This document shows, piece by piece, positions 26,140 to 34,494 of a DNA stretch of 38,787 nt. The notes under the pieces were generated by a model. The model made no database searches. It saw only the letters and a list, made by a program, of their open reading frames with translations, and had not been told where the DNA came from. The position numbers and the translations under genes were made by a program. The DNA is from an uncultured Bacilli bacterium (GTDB taxonomy: Bacteria > Bacillota_I > Bacilli_A > RF39 > UBA660): positions 1 through 38,787 of the forward strand of contig CASPVX010000006.1 in assembly GCA_949425575.1 (NCBI GenBank), given 5' to 3'. Within the stretch, counting starts at the first letter, position 1. Each line of letters starts with the position of its first letter.

Positions 26140-27279
26140 TTATCGTTTCAATTTTAACACATAATCATTCAGTCTAGCAACTTTTTTACTCGCAGTTGAC
26201 CATTCAAATTCTTGATAATTAACTCTACAATATTCACAAAATGGAATATCGCCATTCATAGCATCTATTGCTATCCATCCATCTATTATTTCATTTAATT
26301 CTATGTAATCGTCATCAGTGATTTCAAATTTTGTTCCATATTCATCATTTAATATTTCTATTAATAATGGGTAATAGCATTTTGAAATTTTTCCATTTCT
26401 TAAAAATCTACAAAATCTTCCCCCACATTTTTTATTAGCCTCGTAGCCCTCTTCATTTTTTAAGGTAGAAAGTGCTGTATGGAACTGATGAATAATAGTA
26501 GGTTCTTTAAAATAATCATCATTTATAAAATATTTTATGTGGTTTTCCTCAAGTCGATTAATAATTAAAGATAGTCTTTCCATCATTGGTTCATATAATG
26601 ATATGGATACAATTATATTATTTTCCCTTATGGCGTCCATCACTTTTTGACTAATTTGAGGTATTAAAATACCATTTGTAACTATTATTAATTCAGTGTC
26701 TGGCAAAGATGCTCTTGTCTTATTAAATATATTTACTATATCAGGATGAATTAATGGTTCACCACCTAATAATCTAAAACAAAGTAAAGTAAAATGCTTA
26801 TTAATTTTATCGAGATCTTTCTCCAAGTCAATAACATTTATAAAAGACGATTTGCATATATTAGAAAAATGTGAACATCCCTTACAATTCAAATTACAAT
26901 GATCAGTTATATTAGTTTCTAAATAATTTAAAATTGGTTTCCTATTTAAATCTAACATTACTAAAAAAGAATGTAAGTCTTCTAATGTTTTTATTTTTTC
27001 AAAGAAAATCTCCTCTCTAACCCAAAATACATTATTATATCCTTTTTCCTTCAAGTATTGGATTGCCGACCCTAAAAACATCGGTTTTTTGGCAATAATA
27101 ATATTAACTCCACAATCCAAGTCTATTTCATCTATATGAAAAATTGGTTTATGATTATACACTTCACTCGGAAGTTCAGCTTTATTATTCACAAAGGCGC
27201 TAATAGAGATTCCTTGCGATTCTAGGATTTTAGCTGCTTCACGAGCAAAACTACCTGTTCCAAAAATAATATTTTCCAT
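26140..27279 (-). CDS. Rossmann-like domain fused to a radical-SAM enzyme
   Basis: A 379-aa two-domain protein. Residues 1-100 begin ENIIFGTGSFAREAAKIL, a PglD-N-like nucleotide-binding fold. Residues 110-379 are a radical-SAM domain with CNLNCKGC (Cys128, 132, 135) binding the 4Fe-4S cluster and LLGGEPLIHPDI as the SAM-contact motif. More Cys occur at CGGRFCRF, ISKCYYPLL and PFCEYCRVN, like an abridged SPASM region for an extra cluster. It likely performs a radical modification of a metabolite or peptide. ATG 27279 has AAAGGTG six nt upstream and lies 11 nt after the preceding gene. Confidence 0.88.
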   Translation of the reverse strand: MENIIFGTGSFAREAAKILESQGISISAFVNNKAELPSEVYNHKPIFHIDEIDLDCGVNIIIAKKPMFLGSAIQYLKEKGYNNVFWVREEIFFEKIKTLEDLHSFLVMLDLNRKPILNYLETNITDHCNLNCKGCSHFSNICKSSFINVIDLEKDLDKINKHFTLLCFRLLGGEPLIHPDIVNIFNKTRASLPDTELIIVTNGILIPQISQKVMDAIRENNIIVSISLYEPMMERLSLIINRLEENHIKYFINDDYFKEPTIIHQFHTALSTLKNEEGYEANKKCGGRFCRFLRNGKISKCYYPLLIEILNDEYGTKFEITDDDYIELNEIIDGWIAIDAMNGDIPFCEYCRVNYQEFEWSTASKKVARLNDYVLKLKR

Positions 27280-27290
27280 TTGTCTCACCT

Positions 27291-28289
27291 TTAAATTTCC
27301 AATTTTTCTTGTTTATCCGATAATCTCTTAATTTCATCATAAAACTTAACATATAACCACTCATATTCATTTAAATGTTTCTCGGAAACCTTATATTCCT
27401 TTTCTACAATCATTTTTAATAAAGTCCAAATTCTATAAATAATAGTCCTTATAGTTTCATTTTCCGTTAATTTTTTATCATAACCTTTTAAAAAGCCTGA
27501 ACTTATATTTGGTGATATAGAATGAAAATAAAAAGTCATTAATTCATCACAATAATATAAATCAGAAAAGTCAACTATACCAACCACCTTATCATTATCA
27601 ATTATAAAATTTCCTTCCCATGCATCTACGTTAGTTAATGATGGTTGCAACACTTCATTCAAAATATTTTTAAATTTTTTTATTAGATTTAAAAGGTCGT
27701 CATAGGAAACATTATCAATTATAATATTCTTTTTTTTCGCTTCACAAATTAATATTTCAAAAAGTTTATTTACAAAATCATAGTTGCTATTAAACTGTAA
27801 TTCTGGCTTGCAAGGTAAAAAATAATTATCACTTTTTATCTTACATATTTTAGCACATATTTTTCCGATTTCCTCCTCAATTTTTTTCCGTGATGATTCA
27901 CTCATTTCTTTTTTTACATGTTCAAAAGATTGTCCCTTTATATAAGTCATTAAAAAATATGGTGTTTGATATATTTTCTTGCTATCGTCAAATAAAAGTA
28001 ATTTAGGAGATGGGATGTCTAATCGTTCTAATTTCTTTAACATCTTAGCTTCCCAAGAAATATTATTATTTTCAAATATCAACATTGTTTCGTTTTGCAA
28101 AGGAGCCACTTTTAAAACCATTTTATCTGTATTCGTTTCAATCAAATAAATGACACTTTTCATTCCCACATAAAGAATACCCACTTTAAAATCTTCTGAA
28201 TTTGGCGAAAAATAATTAGTTACTATTTTTTTTACCTCACTAATAGTAGGATAGCATTGCTGAAAATTATATAGTTTATTGTTGTTCAT
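27291..28289 (-). CDS. APH-fold phosphotransferase
   Basis: A 332-aa kinase of the aminoglycoside/choline-kinase fold. The N-lobe has MVLKVAPLQNE with the ATP-contact Lys and YFLMTYIKGQSF as hinge. The catalytic loop is NVDAWEGNF: Asp and Asn are kept, but the usual HGD His is replaced. Metal-binding DFSD follows in VVGIVDFSDLYYCDEL. The substrate is probably a small alcohol or sugar, not a protein. Its start overlaps the end of the upstream glycosyltransferase gene by 14 nt, so translation is coupled. Other readings are antibiotic kinase or LicA-like choline kinase; context favours a biosynthetic role. Confidence 0.85.
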   Translation of the reverse strand: MNNNKLYNFQQCYPTISEVKKIVTNYFSPNSEDFKVGILYVGMKSVIYLIETNTDKMVLKVAPLQNETMLIFENNNISWEAKMLKKLERLDIPSPKLLLFDDSKKIYQTPYFLMTYIKGQSFEHVKKEMSESSRKKIEEEIGKICAKICKIKSDNYFLPCKPELQFNSNYDFVNKLFEILICEAKKKNIIIDNVSYDDLLNLIKKFKNILNEVLQPSLTNVDAWEGNFIIDNDKVVGIVDFSDLYYCDELMTFYFHSISPNISSGFLKGYDKKLTENETIRTIIYRIWTLLKMIVEKEYKVSEKHLNEYEWLYVKFYDEIKRLSDKQEKLEI

Positions 28290-30309
28290 GAGTTTTAACC
28301 ATTACCTTTGGTTTTTGTTCTGGTTCCCAAACATATTTTTCACAAATTTGTTTTGTGAATTCATATTCTTCCATATCAACTGTTAGGTGGAATACGTTAT
28401 CAAAAGCATATTCATCAATTTTATTCATGAAATATTCTCTTATCCAATCTTTTATTTCAGCTATTTCTTTGTACATATAACCTTTTTTCTGACTATAGTG
28501 TATAAATCTTGAAATATCAATATTCATTTGCACTATCGCTATTGTATTGGTGGCATATCTGTCAATCAACACATTTGCCTTAAAAATTGTTACTCCAATT
28601 TTTTCGTTATTATAAAGGTAAATTTCATCCAAAAATGGTCTATATTGATCCCCCAAGTCAACAAACGTAATATCTTTTATAATAGCTTTTGTTGATAGCA
28701 TCTCAATTGCTTCGTCCATTAAACCTCCCTGTAATGAATTCCATAAAATTCCTATACAAGGTAATGTTATTTTTGGAAACTGTTCTTGATCTATTACTTT
28801 ATCTTTTAATAGCAGTTCTATTATTTTTAGCACATTGTCAATATCATGAAACTGACTAATATCGTCCGAAATAAATAATAGATTGATTATTTTATTAACT
28901 ACTCTTTGAATATCATCACAATAATAATTTTCTAAAATCCCTGTACTATAATCTCTCGCATATGTTTTTAAAACATGTGAAAGACTATTAAAAAATACTT
29001 TCTCCGCTTCGCTTTTATATTCAGTACCTAGGTTTAAAATTTGTTGATATACATCTTCTCCCCATATTTCAGTGCTAAAAAATCTTTCATCAAACTTTCT
29101 TCCAGTTAATGACATACCCCTTCTTTTAATATAATGATAATATTGGTTAGTGTCACAAACAAAACTATTAGATTTCAAACATAAATCCATCATAAACCCA
29201 GCATCTTCGTTGAACAGGCTTTCATTAAACCTAATACCCCTAATAGCATCCAACTTAAATAATTTGTCCCATACTGCTGTTGTAATCATTCCACTTAAAT
29301 GAGCGTTTAAAATTCCCTTTCTGCTGGTTGGTGTAGTAATAAGTCTTTCGTCATCTGATAAATTAATAATTTTACCATCTCTAGAGTGAACAAATGCATG
29401 TCCGCAGGAAATATCTGCACCGCTATTCAATGCGTTTTTTAACAAATTCTCATACATTGTATTGCAAATATAGTCATCCGCATCAACAAATCCTATATAA
29501 TCTCCTGTTGCCACATCTATACCTTTATTTCTAGCGTTAGATAAACCACCATTATTTTGACTTATAACTTTAATCCTTTTATCCTTCTTGGCTAATTCTT
29601 CGCATATTGTTAAAGAACCATCTGTTGATCCATCGTTTACTAAAATTATTTCTAAATTTTGATAACTCTGATTTTGGATACTTGTAACACACTTATTTAA
29701 ATATTCCTCAGCATTATATATAGGGACAACTACTGAAATCTTAATTCTATTTTGAACATTTAAATCTATAAATTGCGACAATTTTTCTTTCCATGGTTTA
29801 GCTGTATCAATGACCAAATGATACTTTTCGCTTAAATTATCATCATGGACATCATCAAGGTGGCAAAATTTAGCCATATCAATTTTACCAGCTCTTTCAA
29901 TATATCGTCTTTTCCTTAAATCATAATCTACTTCACTTTTTATAAGAATATCGCACTGAGAAAAAACCGCAGATTTTTCTAAAAAAAACCAATCAATCAC
30001 AACTGTTTCATCTGGATATTTTTTTACTTCATTTAAAATGATATTATCTATTTCTCTTTTAAAATTAAGATCCATTAAATGATTTTCTATACCTCTTCCG
30101 AAAAACGATTCAACAATATCTATATCTTTTTCAGGTTCAATGCCTAACTCATCACTCAAATATCGTTTTATTTTTGCTAATTTTCCATCTGCAATATATT
30201 TCTCGATAATTTTATCAACTTCTATATGTCTGAAGTTATATTTACCATTTAAATATCTTGAAATCTCTGTTTTACCAGAACCCACTTTACCTGTTATACC
30301 TATTATCAT
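28276..30309 (-). CDS. CoaE-like P-loop kinase fused to a GT2 glycosyltransferase
   Basis: A 677-aa fusion from ATG 30309 (SD AGGAGGG). Residues 1-185 look like dephospho-CoA kinase: IIGITGKVGSGKTEISRYL with the P-loop, VVIDWFFLEKS, and RKRRYIERAGK. From about residue 190 a GT-A glycosyltransferase starts (KISVVVPIYNAEEYLNKC), with LVNDGSTDGS and the DxD-type VDADD near 274, ending near 400. Residues 400-677 are unrecognised, mostly helical. The kinase half could phosphorylate an acceptor that the GT half extends; that is inference. I know of no standard enzyme with this order. It is the first gene of a five-gene operon. Confidence 0.88.
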   Translation of the reverse strand: MIIGITGKVGSGKTEISRYLNGKYNFRHIEVDKIIEKYIADGKLAKIKRYLSDELGIEPEKDIDIVESFFGRGIENHLMDLNFKREIDNIILNEVKKYPDETVVIDWFFLEKSAVFSQCDILIKSEVDYDLRKRRYIERAGKIDMAKFCHLDDVHDDNLSEKYHLVIDTAKPWKEKLSQFIDLNVQNRIKISVVVPIYNAEEYLNKCVTSIQNQSYQNLEIILVNDGSTDGSLTICEELAKKDKRIKVISQNNGGLSNARNKGIDVATGDYIGFVDADDYICNTMYENLLKNALNSGADISCGHAFVHSRDGKIINLSDDERLITTPTSRKGILNAHLSGMITTAVWDKLFKLDAIRGIRFNESLFNEDAGFMMDLCLKSNSFVCDTNQYYHYIKRRGMSLTGRKFDERFFSTEIWGEDVYQQILNLGTEYKSEAEKVFFNSLSHVLKTYARDYSTGILENYYCDDIQRVVNKIINLLFISDDISQFHDIDNVLKIIELLLKDKVIDQEQFPKITLPCIGILWNSLQGGLMDEAIEMLSTKAIIKDITFVDLGDQYRPFLDEIYLYNNEKIGVTIFKANVLIDRYATNTIAIVQMNIDISRFIHYSQKKGYMYKEIAEIKDWIREYFMNKIDEYAFDNVFHLTVDMEEYEFTKQICEKYVWEPEQKPKVMVKTHEQQ

Positions 30310-30546
30310 AATAAACCCTCCTATTTTCAAGTATATACCATAACCAATTACCCAATATTTAATTTAGTTGTTATACTAACATAAAAAACAAAGGAAATCA
30401 ATTATTATTAAATAGAATTATTATAAAATAATATAGTAATAGACCAATTATTTTATATTTTTTTGAAAGAAACATACTAACTTTAATCATTTTAAAAAAA
30501 AATATTAAAATAAAGAGAAAAATGTTATAATGTTTAAGGTGGTTTT
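30310..30546. promoter_or_regulatory. Divergent intergenic region with helD promoter
   Basis: A very A/T-rich gap between the glycosyltransferase operon (minus) and helD (plus). The plus-strand extended -10 TG-T-TATAAT is at 30523-30531, about 15 nt before the helD start. On the minus strand only TGGTATATA near 30335-30345 is a candidate. No ORF or RNA gene is visible. Confidence 0.45.
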
Positions 30547-32625
30547 ATGGAACAAATAAATGTGGAAAAACAACATTTGAATGAAACGTTACAAAAATAT
30601 GATGAGTTTTTGTCTGATACCAAATTAGAATTTAAAAATGTATATAATTTGAATACAAGTAAAGAGGAGGCTCAAAAACGATACAATTTTTTAAAAAACA
30701 AAATAAAAACATTAGAAACCAACATTAATAGACCCTATTTTGCCAGAATTGATTTTGAATCAAACAAGGGAGAGAAAGATGTTTGCTATATAGGAAAAGT
30801 TGGTGTCTCTAATTATGATAATGAAATCGTTGTTGTAGATTGGCGCGCTCCTATTTCTTCGTTATATTATGATTCCAACATAGGAAATACTGAATATTTG
30901 GTCGACAATCATGCTATTACTGGTAAATTATTATTAAAAAGGCAATTTGAAATACAAAATAGAAAATTAATTAATTATACAGATGTTGATACAGTTAGTA
31001 ACGATGAAATGTTAAAGCCATATTTATCTAATAATGCCGATACTAGAACAAAAAACATCGTATCCACAATCCAAAAAGAACAAAATGAAATTATAAGGCA
31101 CAGTATTGCTAAAAATCTAATAATACAAGGTGTTGCTGGTTCTGGCAAAACTACAGTGGCATTGCATAGAATTGCATATTTAGCATATACATATAGAAAT
31201 ATTATAGATAATAATCAATATATGGTTATTGGACCAAATAAATTTTTTGTAAACTATATTTCTAATATTTTACCAGAATTAGATGTTAATGATGTTAAAC
31301 AATTTGATCTAGTTGAACTAACTGAAAACTTTATTGAAGAAAAACTAATACTAGAGGATGAAGATAATACTATCAATTTTTATTTAAATGGAAATCACTC
31401 TGATCTACCAAAAATAAAGACAAGTTTGAAATATAAAAAAATTATAGATAGTTTTTTTTATAATTATTACAAAGAAATTAAAAGTAAAAAACCTATAAAA
31501 ATAAATGATTTTACAATTATAGATTATTCAACAATAAAAAAATTATGGGATGAATGTTTAACAAGAAATTATGATAATTTAAATGCAATTGTACAAAGAT
31601 GCACCATTTTGCTACAAAATCATTTTGATGAACAAAAAGATTCTATTCTTACTAAACTTAATAAATTTATAGATGATAAGATTGATAGTGGAATAGATAT
31701 TAATGAATGCCGTAAAGAAAGAGAAAATATAAAAACAAAAATATTATCAAATAATAAACAAATTATTAAAAACTACTTTAAAAATATGTTTAAAAAAACC
31801 ACTGTCATATATTCATTATTAAAAAAAGAAATCAAAAATTATACCACTGATAATACTCTGATCTCAAGTTTAGATGATAAATTGTATTATGAAGATTTAA
31901 GTGCACTATTATATATCCATTATAAAATCTATGGCTTTGGAGATAATGATAAATATAGACATATTGTTATCGATGAAGCGCAAGATTATAACGACTTTAC
32001 TTTTTATGCATTAGCTACAATCTTTCCTAAAGCAAGTTTTAGTATATATGGCGATTTGGCACAATCAATCTATTCATATCGTAGCTTAAACGATTGGGAA
32101 AGTGTTAAAGAAAATGTTTTCAAACAAAATATGGAAATTAAAAAGCTTAACAAAAGCTATCGTACTACTATTGAAATTATGGAGGAAGCTAATAAAATTA
32201 ATAATTTTTTAAATCTTGAAGCCGCAAATGCTGTTATAAGACATGGCGAAAATGTACAATATATAAAATTAGATAATACAATCTCTATTCAAATACTCTT
32301 AGATGACTTACAAAAAAAAGGGTATAAAAATATAGCAATAATTTCAAAGGATCTTAAAAAATCAAAAGATATATATGACCAGCTTAGTAATGAATCAAAA
32401 ATAATTAATATTGTTTCTAAAAACTTTGAATATTCTGATGGTATTTATTGTATACCTTGCCATCTGTGTAAAGGTCTAGAATTTGATGCAGTTATTATAA
32501 ATGAAATTGACACATATAATATTGATTCTATACTTGATATGAAATTACTTTATGTTGCTATGACAAGAGCACTACATAATTTAGTAGTCACATATAAAAA
32601 TAATTTAATAAGCATATTACGCTAA
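30547..32625 (+). CDS. helD: HelD-type RNA polymerase recycling ATPase
   Basis: A 692-aa SF1 ATPase. The N-terminus is a coiled coil (to about residue 60) used by HelD to enter the RNAP secondary channel. HelD marks follow: RPYFARIDFES, CYIGKVGV and VVDWRAPISSLYYDS. Helicase motifs are GVAGSGKTTVALHRIAYL (Walker A), IVIDEAQDYNDF (Walker B), GDLAQSIYSYRSL, and KLLYVAMTRALHNLV. It releases stalled polymerase from nucleic acid. Slightly shorter than Bacillus HelD (about 775). ATG follows AAGGTGG. Confidence 0.9.
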   Translation: MEQINVEKQHLNETLQKYDEFLSDTKLEFKNVYNLNTSKEEAQKRYNFLKNKIKTLETNINRPYFARIDFESNKGEKDVCYIGKVGVSNYDNEIVVVDWRAPISSLYYDSNIGNTEYLVDNHAITGKLLLKRQFEIQNRKLINYTDVDTVSNDEMLKPYLSNNADTRTKNIVSTIQKEQNEIIRHSIAKNLIIQGVAGSGKTTVALHRIAYLAYTYRNIIDNNQYMVIGPNKFFVNYISNILPELDVNDVKQFDLVELTENFIEEKLILEDEDNTINFYLNGNHSDLPKIKTSLKYKKIIDSFFYNYYKEIKSKKPIKINDFTIIDYSTIKKLWDECLTRNYDNLNAIVQRCTILLQNHFDEQKDSILTKLNKFIDDKIDSGIDINECRKERENIKTKILSNNKQIIKNYFKNMFKKTTVIYSLLKKEIKNYTTDNTLISSLDDKLYYEDLSALLYIHYKIYGFGDNDKYRHIVIDEAQDYNDFTFYALATIFPKASFSIYGDLAQSIYSYRSLNDWESVKENVFKQNMEIKKLNKSYRTTIEIMEEANKINNFLNLEAANAVIRHGENVQYIKLDNTISIQILLDDLQKKGYKNIAIISKDLKKSKDIYDQLSNESKIINIVSKNFEYSDGIYCIPCHLCKGLEFDAVIINEIDTYNIDSILDMKLLYVAMTRALHNLVVTYKNNLISILR

Positions 32626-32645
32626 AAAACGTAATATGTTTTTTT
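32613..32645 (+). terminator. Terminator of helD
   Basis: CATATTACG-loop-CGTAATATG plus a seven-T run. The helD stop codon is in the loop. Confidence 0.88.
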
Positions 32646-32660
32646 ATAAAGGAGAAATAT

Positions 32661-32936
32661 ATGAATAAGTTGCCTGATTTACCACCAGAAATATACTCTT
32701 TAAGTGCTTGTATTGTCGGATTTTTATTAATTGATGATATGGATGCTAATGAACAAAATGCTTTAGGAAACTGGCTTATGTTAGTTGCTCAGGTTCTTTG
32801 TACAAATGCTTACTTCCAGCAACTACAAGATTCAAAAAAATCTAATAATATGACCAATGAAGATGTTGTAAATATGATGAATAAAATGGCAAATGCCTTA
32901 CATCAAGAAATCAATGATTTAAAAGCGAATTTATAA
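32661..32936 (+). CDS. Small conserved protein of unknown function
   Basis: A 91-aa protein with a hydrophobic segment (SLSACIVGFLLID), the phrase DANEQNALGNWLMLVAQVL, then a charged helical C-terminus (VVNMMNKMANALHQEINDL). From memory, similar short proteins with a DANEQNxLGN phrase are common in Clostridia and Bacilli without known function. ATG follows AAAGGAG. It sits after the helD terminator, and its TAA shares TTATAA with the stop of the convergent DUF1003 gene. Confidence 0.8.
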   Translation: MNKLPDLPPEIYSLSACIVGFLLIDDMDANEQNALGNWLMLVAQVLCTNAYFQQLQDSKKSNNMTNEDVVNMMNKMANALHQEINDLKANL

Positions 32937-33431
32937 GTCATTATTTTGTTCATATATTTCTAATATCTTTTTTTGATTTTTAAGTAGTAAAATTATTTTA
33001 TCATGTAAATCTTCTAGTATTAATTCACTTTTTAAATCTATTTTATAGTCATTTTGATTTCGAAGGCTATCCTTCTTAGCTTCTCTATTTTGACTCATCA
33101 TAATAATTGGGGCTTGAATAGCACTTATACAAGATAAAGCAAGATTAAGAAGAATAAATGGATATGGATCTATTTGTTTATCTTTTAAAACAACCACATT
33201 TAGAATAATCCAAAATATAAGCATTACAATAAATATAAAAATAAATAACCAGCTACCTACTATATTAGATATTTTATTTGCTAATTTTTCACCAAACTTT
33301 AAATCACTCTCAGCTTTTTTATCTACATTTATAGCTATAGGCTTTTCCATAAGTATATTTAATAATTCTTCCTCACTTTCTTTATCTATTTTTTCATTTA
33401 AAAGCATTCTAACAATTTCTTTTTTATTCAT
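32931..33431 (-). CDS. DUF1003-family membrane protein
   Basis: A 166-aa protein. After a soluble N-terminus (EIVRMLLNEKIDKESEEEL) come two membrane segments (IVGSWLFIFIFIVMLIFWII, PFILLNLALSCISAI) and the DUF1003 signature DPYPFILLNLALS followed by QAPIIMMSQNR, then a charged tail. The function is unknown. ATG 33431 follows AGGTG. It is preceded by a roughly 200-nt leader carrying its own terminator hairpin, which points to attenuation. Confidence 0.88.
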   Translation of the reverse strand: MNKKEIVRMLLNEKIDKESEEELLNILMEKPIAINVDKKAESDLKFGEKLANKISNIVGSWLFIFIFIVMLIFWIILNVVVLKDKQIDPYPFILLNLALSCISAIQAPIIMMSQNREAKKDSLRNQNDYKIDLKSELILEDLHDKIILLLKNQKKILEIYEQNNDL

Positions 33432-33476
33432 AGAATCACCTATCATTTAGTATGTGACAAAAATTAAAAACAACAC

Positions 33477-33664
33477 AAAAAAAGCACTTATCCGTGCCTT
33501 ATAAAGTTTTATTTACATTTTATTTAAAACATTATTTTGTTTGAGTGTATATTAACTTACTTAAAATATTTTATGTGGGATTTATAATTTTCCCTATCAC
33601 CTCCGATTTTTATTCTTTGTACTAGCACTATATTCATGATATCATTGCCGATTTAGGAAGTCAA
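33477..33664 (-). ncRNA. Candidate structured leader (attenuator) or small RNA upstream of the DUF1003 gene
   Basis: A gene-free stretch. On the minus strand TTGACT (33659-33664), 17-nt spacer and TATCAT (33636-33641, extended TG) form a good promoter. The transcript would begin near 33629 and reach a hairpin with T run (GCAC-GGATAA-GTGC, tail 33477-33483), about 150 nt later and 50 nt before the DUF1003 start. Inside are GGAGGTGATAGGG and a GGGA..TCCC hairpin, but no ORF of useful size. The early AGTGC could pair with GCAC of the terminator arm, giving an anti-terminator. It matches no riboswitch class I can recognise. Confidence 0.45.
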
Positions 33665-33702
33665 TATTTTTGCGAACAAATTTTCGTGTTTTACAAATTT
33701 GT

Positions 33703-34380
33703 TTACAAATTAATTTTATAAGTATTATTAATTGTACCTTTACCTACTAATTCAATATTATTTTTCAAATACAAGGTAGGGACTACCCCATAATCATTAA
33801 AAAATGGTTCATTATCTCCAAAATAAATATTACCAAAATGATATATACCTACACTATCTTTTGTTTTAGTCCAGGCAATATTATTTTTATTATTTATAAC
33901 TTTATTTAAATATGAGCTATTCAAACATAATTCATTATTTTTAAAATATGATTGTTCTTTTATGCACAATCTATTTGAATTAGATTTTAAATAATCATCA
34001 AAACTAATTAATTCAATATCCCCATCAATTAGTGATTTATATTTATCATCTATACTTTGATAATAATCATTATTTAAATAGTCTTTTAAACTAGAATTAT
34101 CCCAATCATTTGAAACTTCATCAAAAGGCATATTGCTTATACTTTCATTCCTTATTATTTTAATTCTACCATCAGCTTCAAAAGAAATAACTCTCCAAAT
34201 TTCATTATTAAAATAAATGTAATTATCAGGATTATTTCCTTTATAGATATATTTATCTTTTTCTTCATATAAACCAGAACCATTTGTTATTACATCAATT
34301 TTTAATCCATGCATTTCTACAGTATTAAAACTGAATAGAGATGATACTGTCATTATTATTTTTAAAATTATATTATTCAT
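33703..34380 (-). CDS. Exported protein with a WR(V/I)I-type domain
   Basis: A 225-aa protein with an N-terminal hydrophobic signal (NNIILKIIMTVSSLFSF) and no further membrane segment. The mature part has YIYFNNEIWRVISFEADGRI, KIIRNESI, a WDNSSLKDYLNNDYY segment, paired Cys (RLCIKEQ, NELCLNS) and a final GVVPTLYLKNNIEL. This layout resembles exported or pilin-like proteins common in uncultured gut Bacilli, sometimes listed near DUF6273. The function is unknown; surface display is likely. ATG follows GGGAGG. A 9-bp inverted repeat (33675-33703) touches its stop codon. Confidence 0.75.
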   Translation of the reverse strand: MNNIILKIIMTVSSLFSFNTVEMHGLKIDVITNGSGLYEEKDKYIYKGNNPDNYIYFNNEIWRVISFEADGRIKIIRNESISNMPFDEVSNDWDNSSLKDYLNNDYYQSIDDKYKSLIDGDIELISFDDYLKSNSNRLCIKEQSYFKNNELCLNSSYLNKVINNKNNIAWTKTKDSVGIYHFGNIYFGDNEPFFNDYGVVPTLYLKNNIELVGKGTINNTYKINL

Positions 34381-34458
34381 TTTTTTACCTCCCTACTAAT
34401 ATGATAATTTGTAAATACCCCCATTTCCTTTTTATTTAGAAAATTTTTAAATTTATTA

Positions 34459-34467
34459 TGATATAAT
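34459..34467 (+). promoter_or_regulatory. Extended -10 promoter of the nuclease gene
   Basis: TG-A-TATAAT, about 28 nt before the start codon. Confidence 0.5.
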
Positions 34468-34494
34468 TAGATAGTAAATAAGGTAGGTGATAAT

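Noticed and set aside
33477-33664. Fluoride, M-box or yybP-ykoY riboswitch upstream of DUF1003
   Set aside because: GGAGGTGATAGGG recalls parts of known aptamers, but the other conserved segments of those classes are missing.
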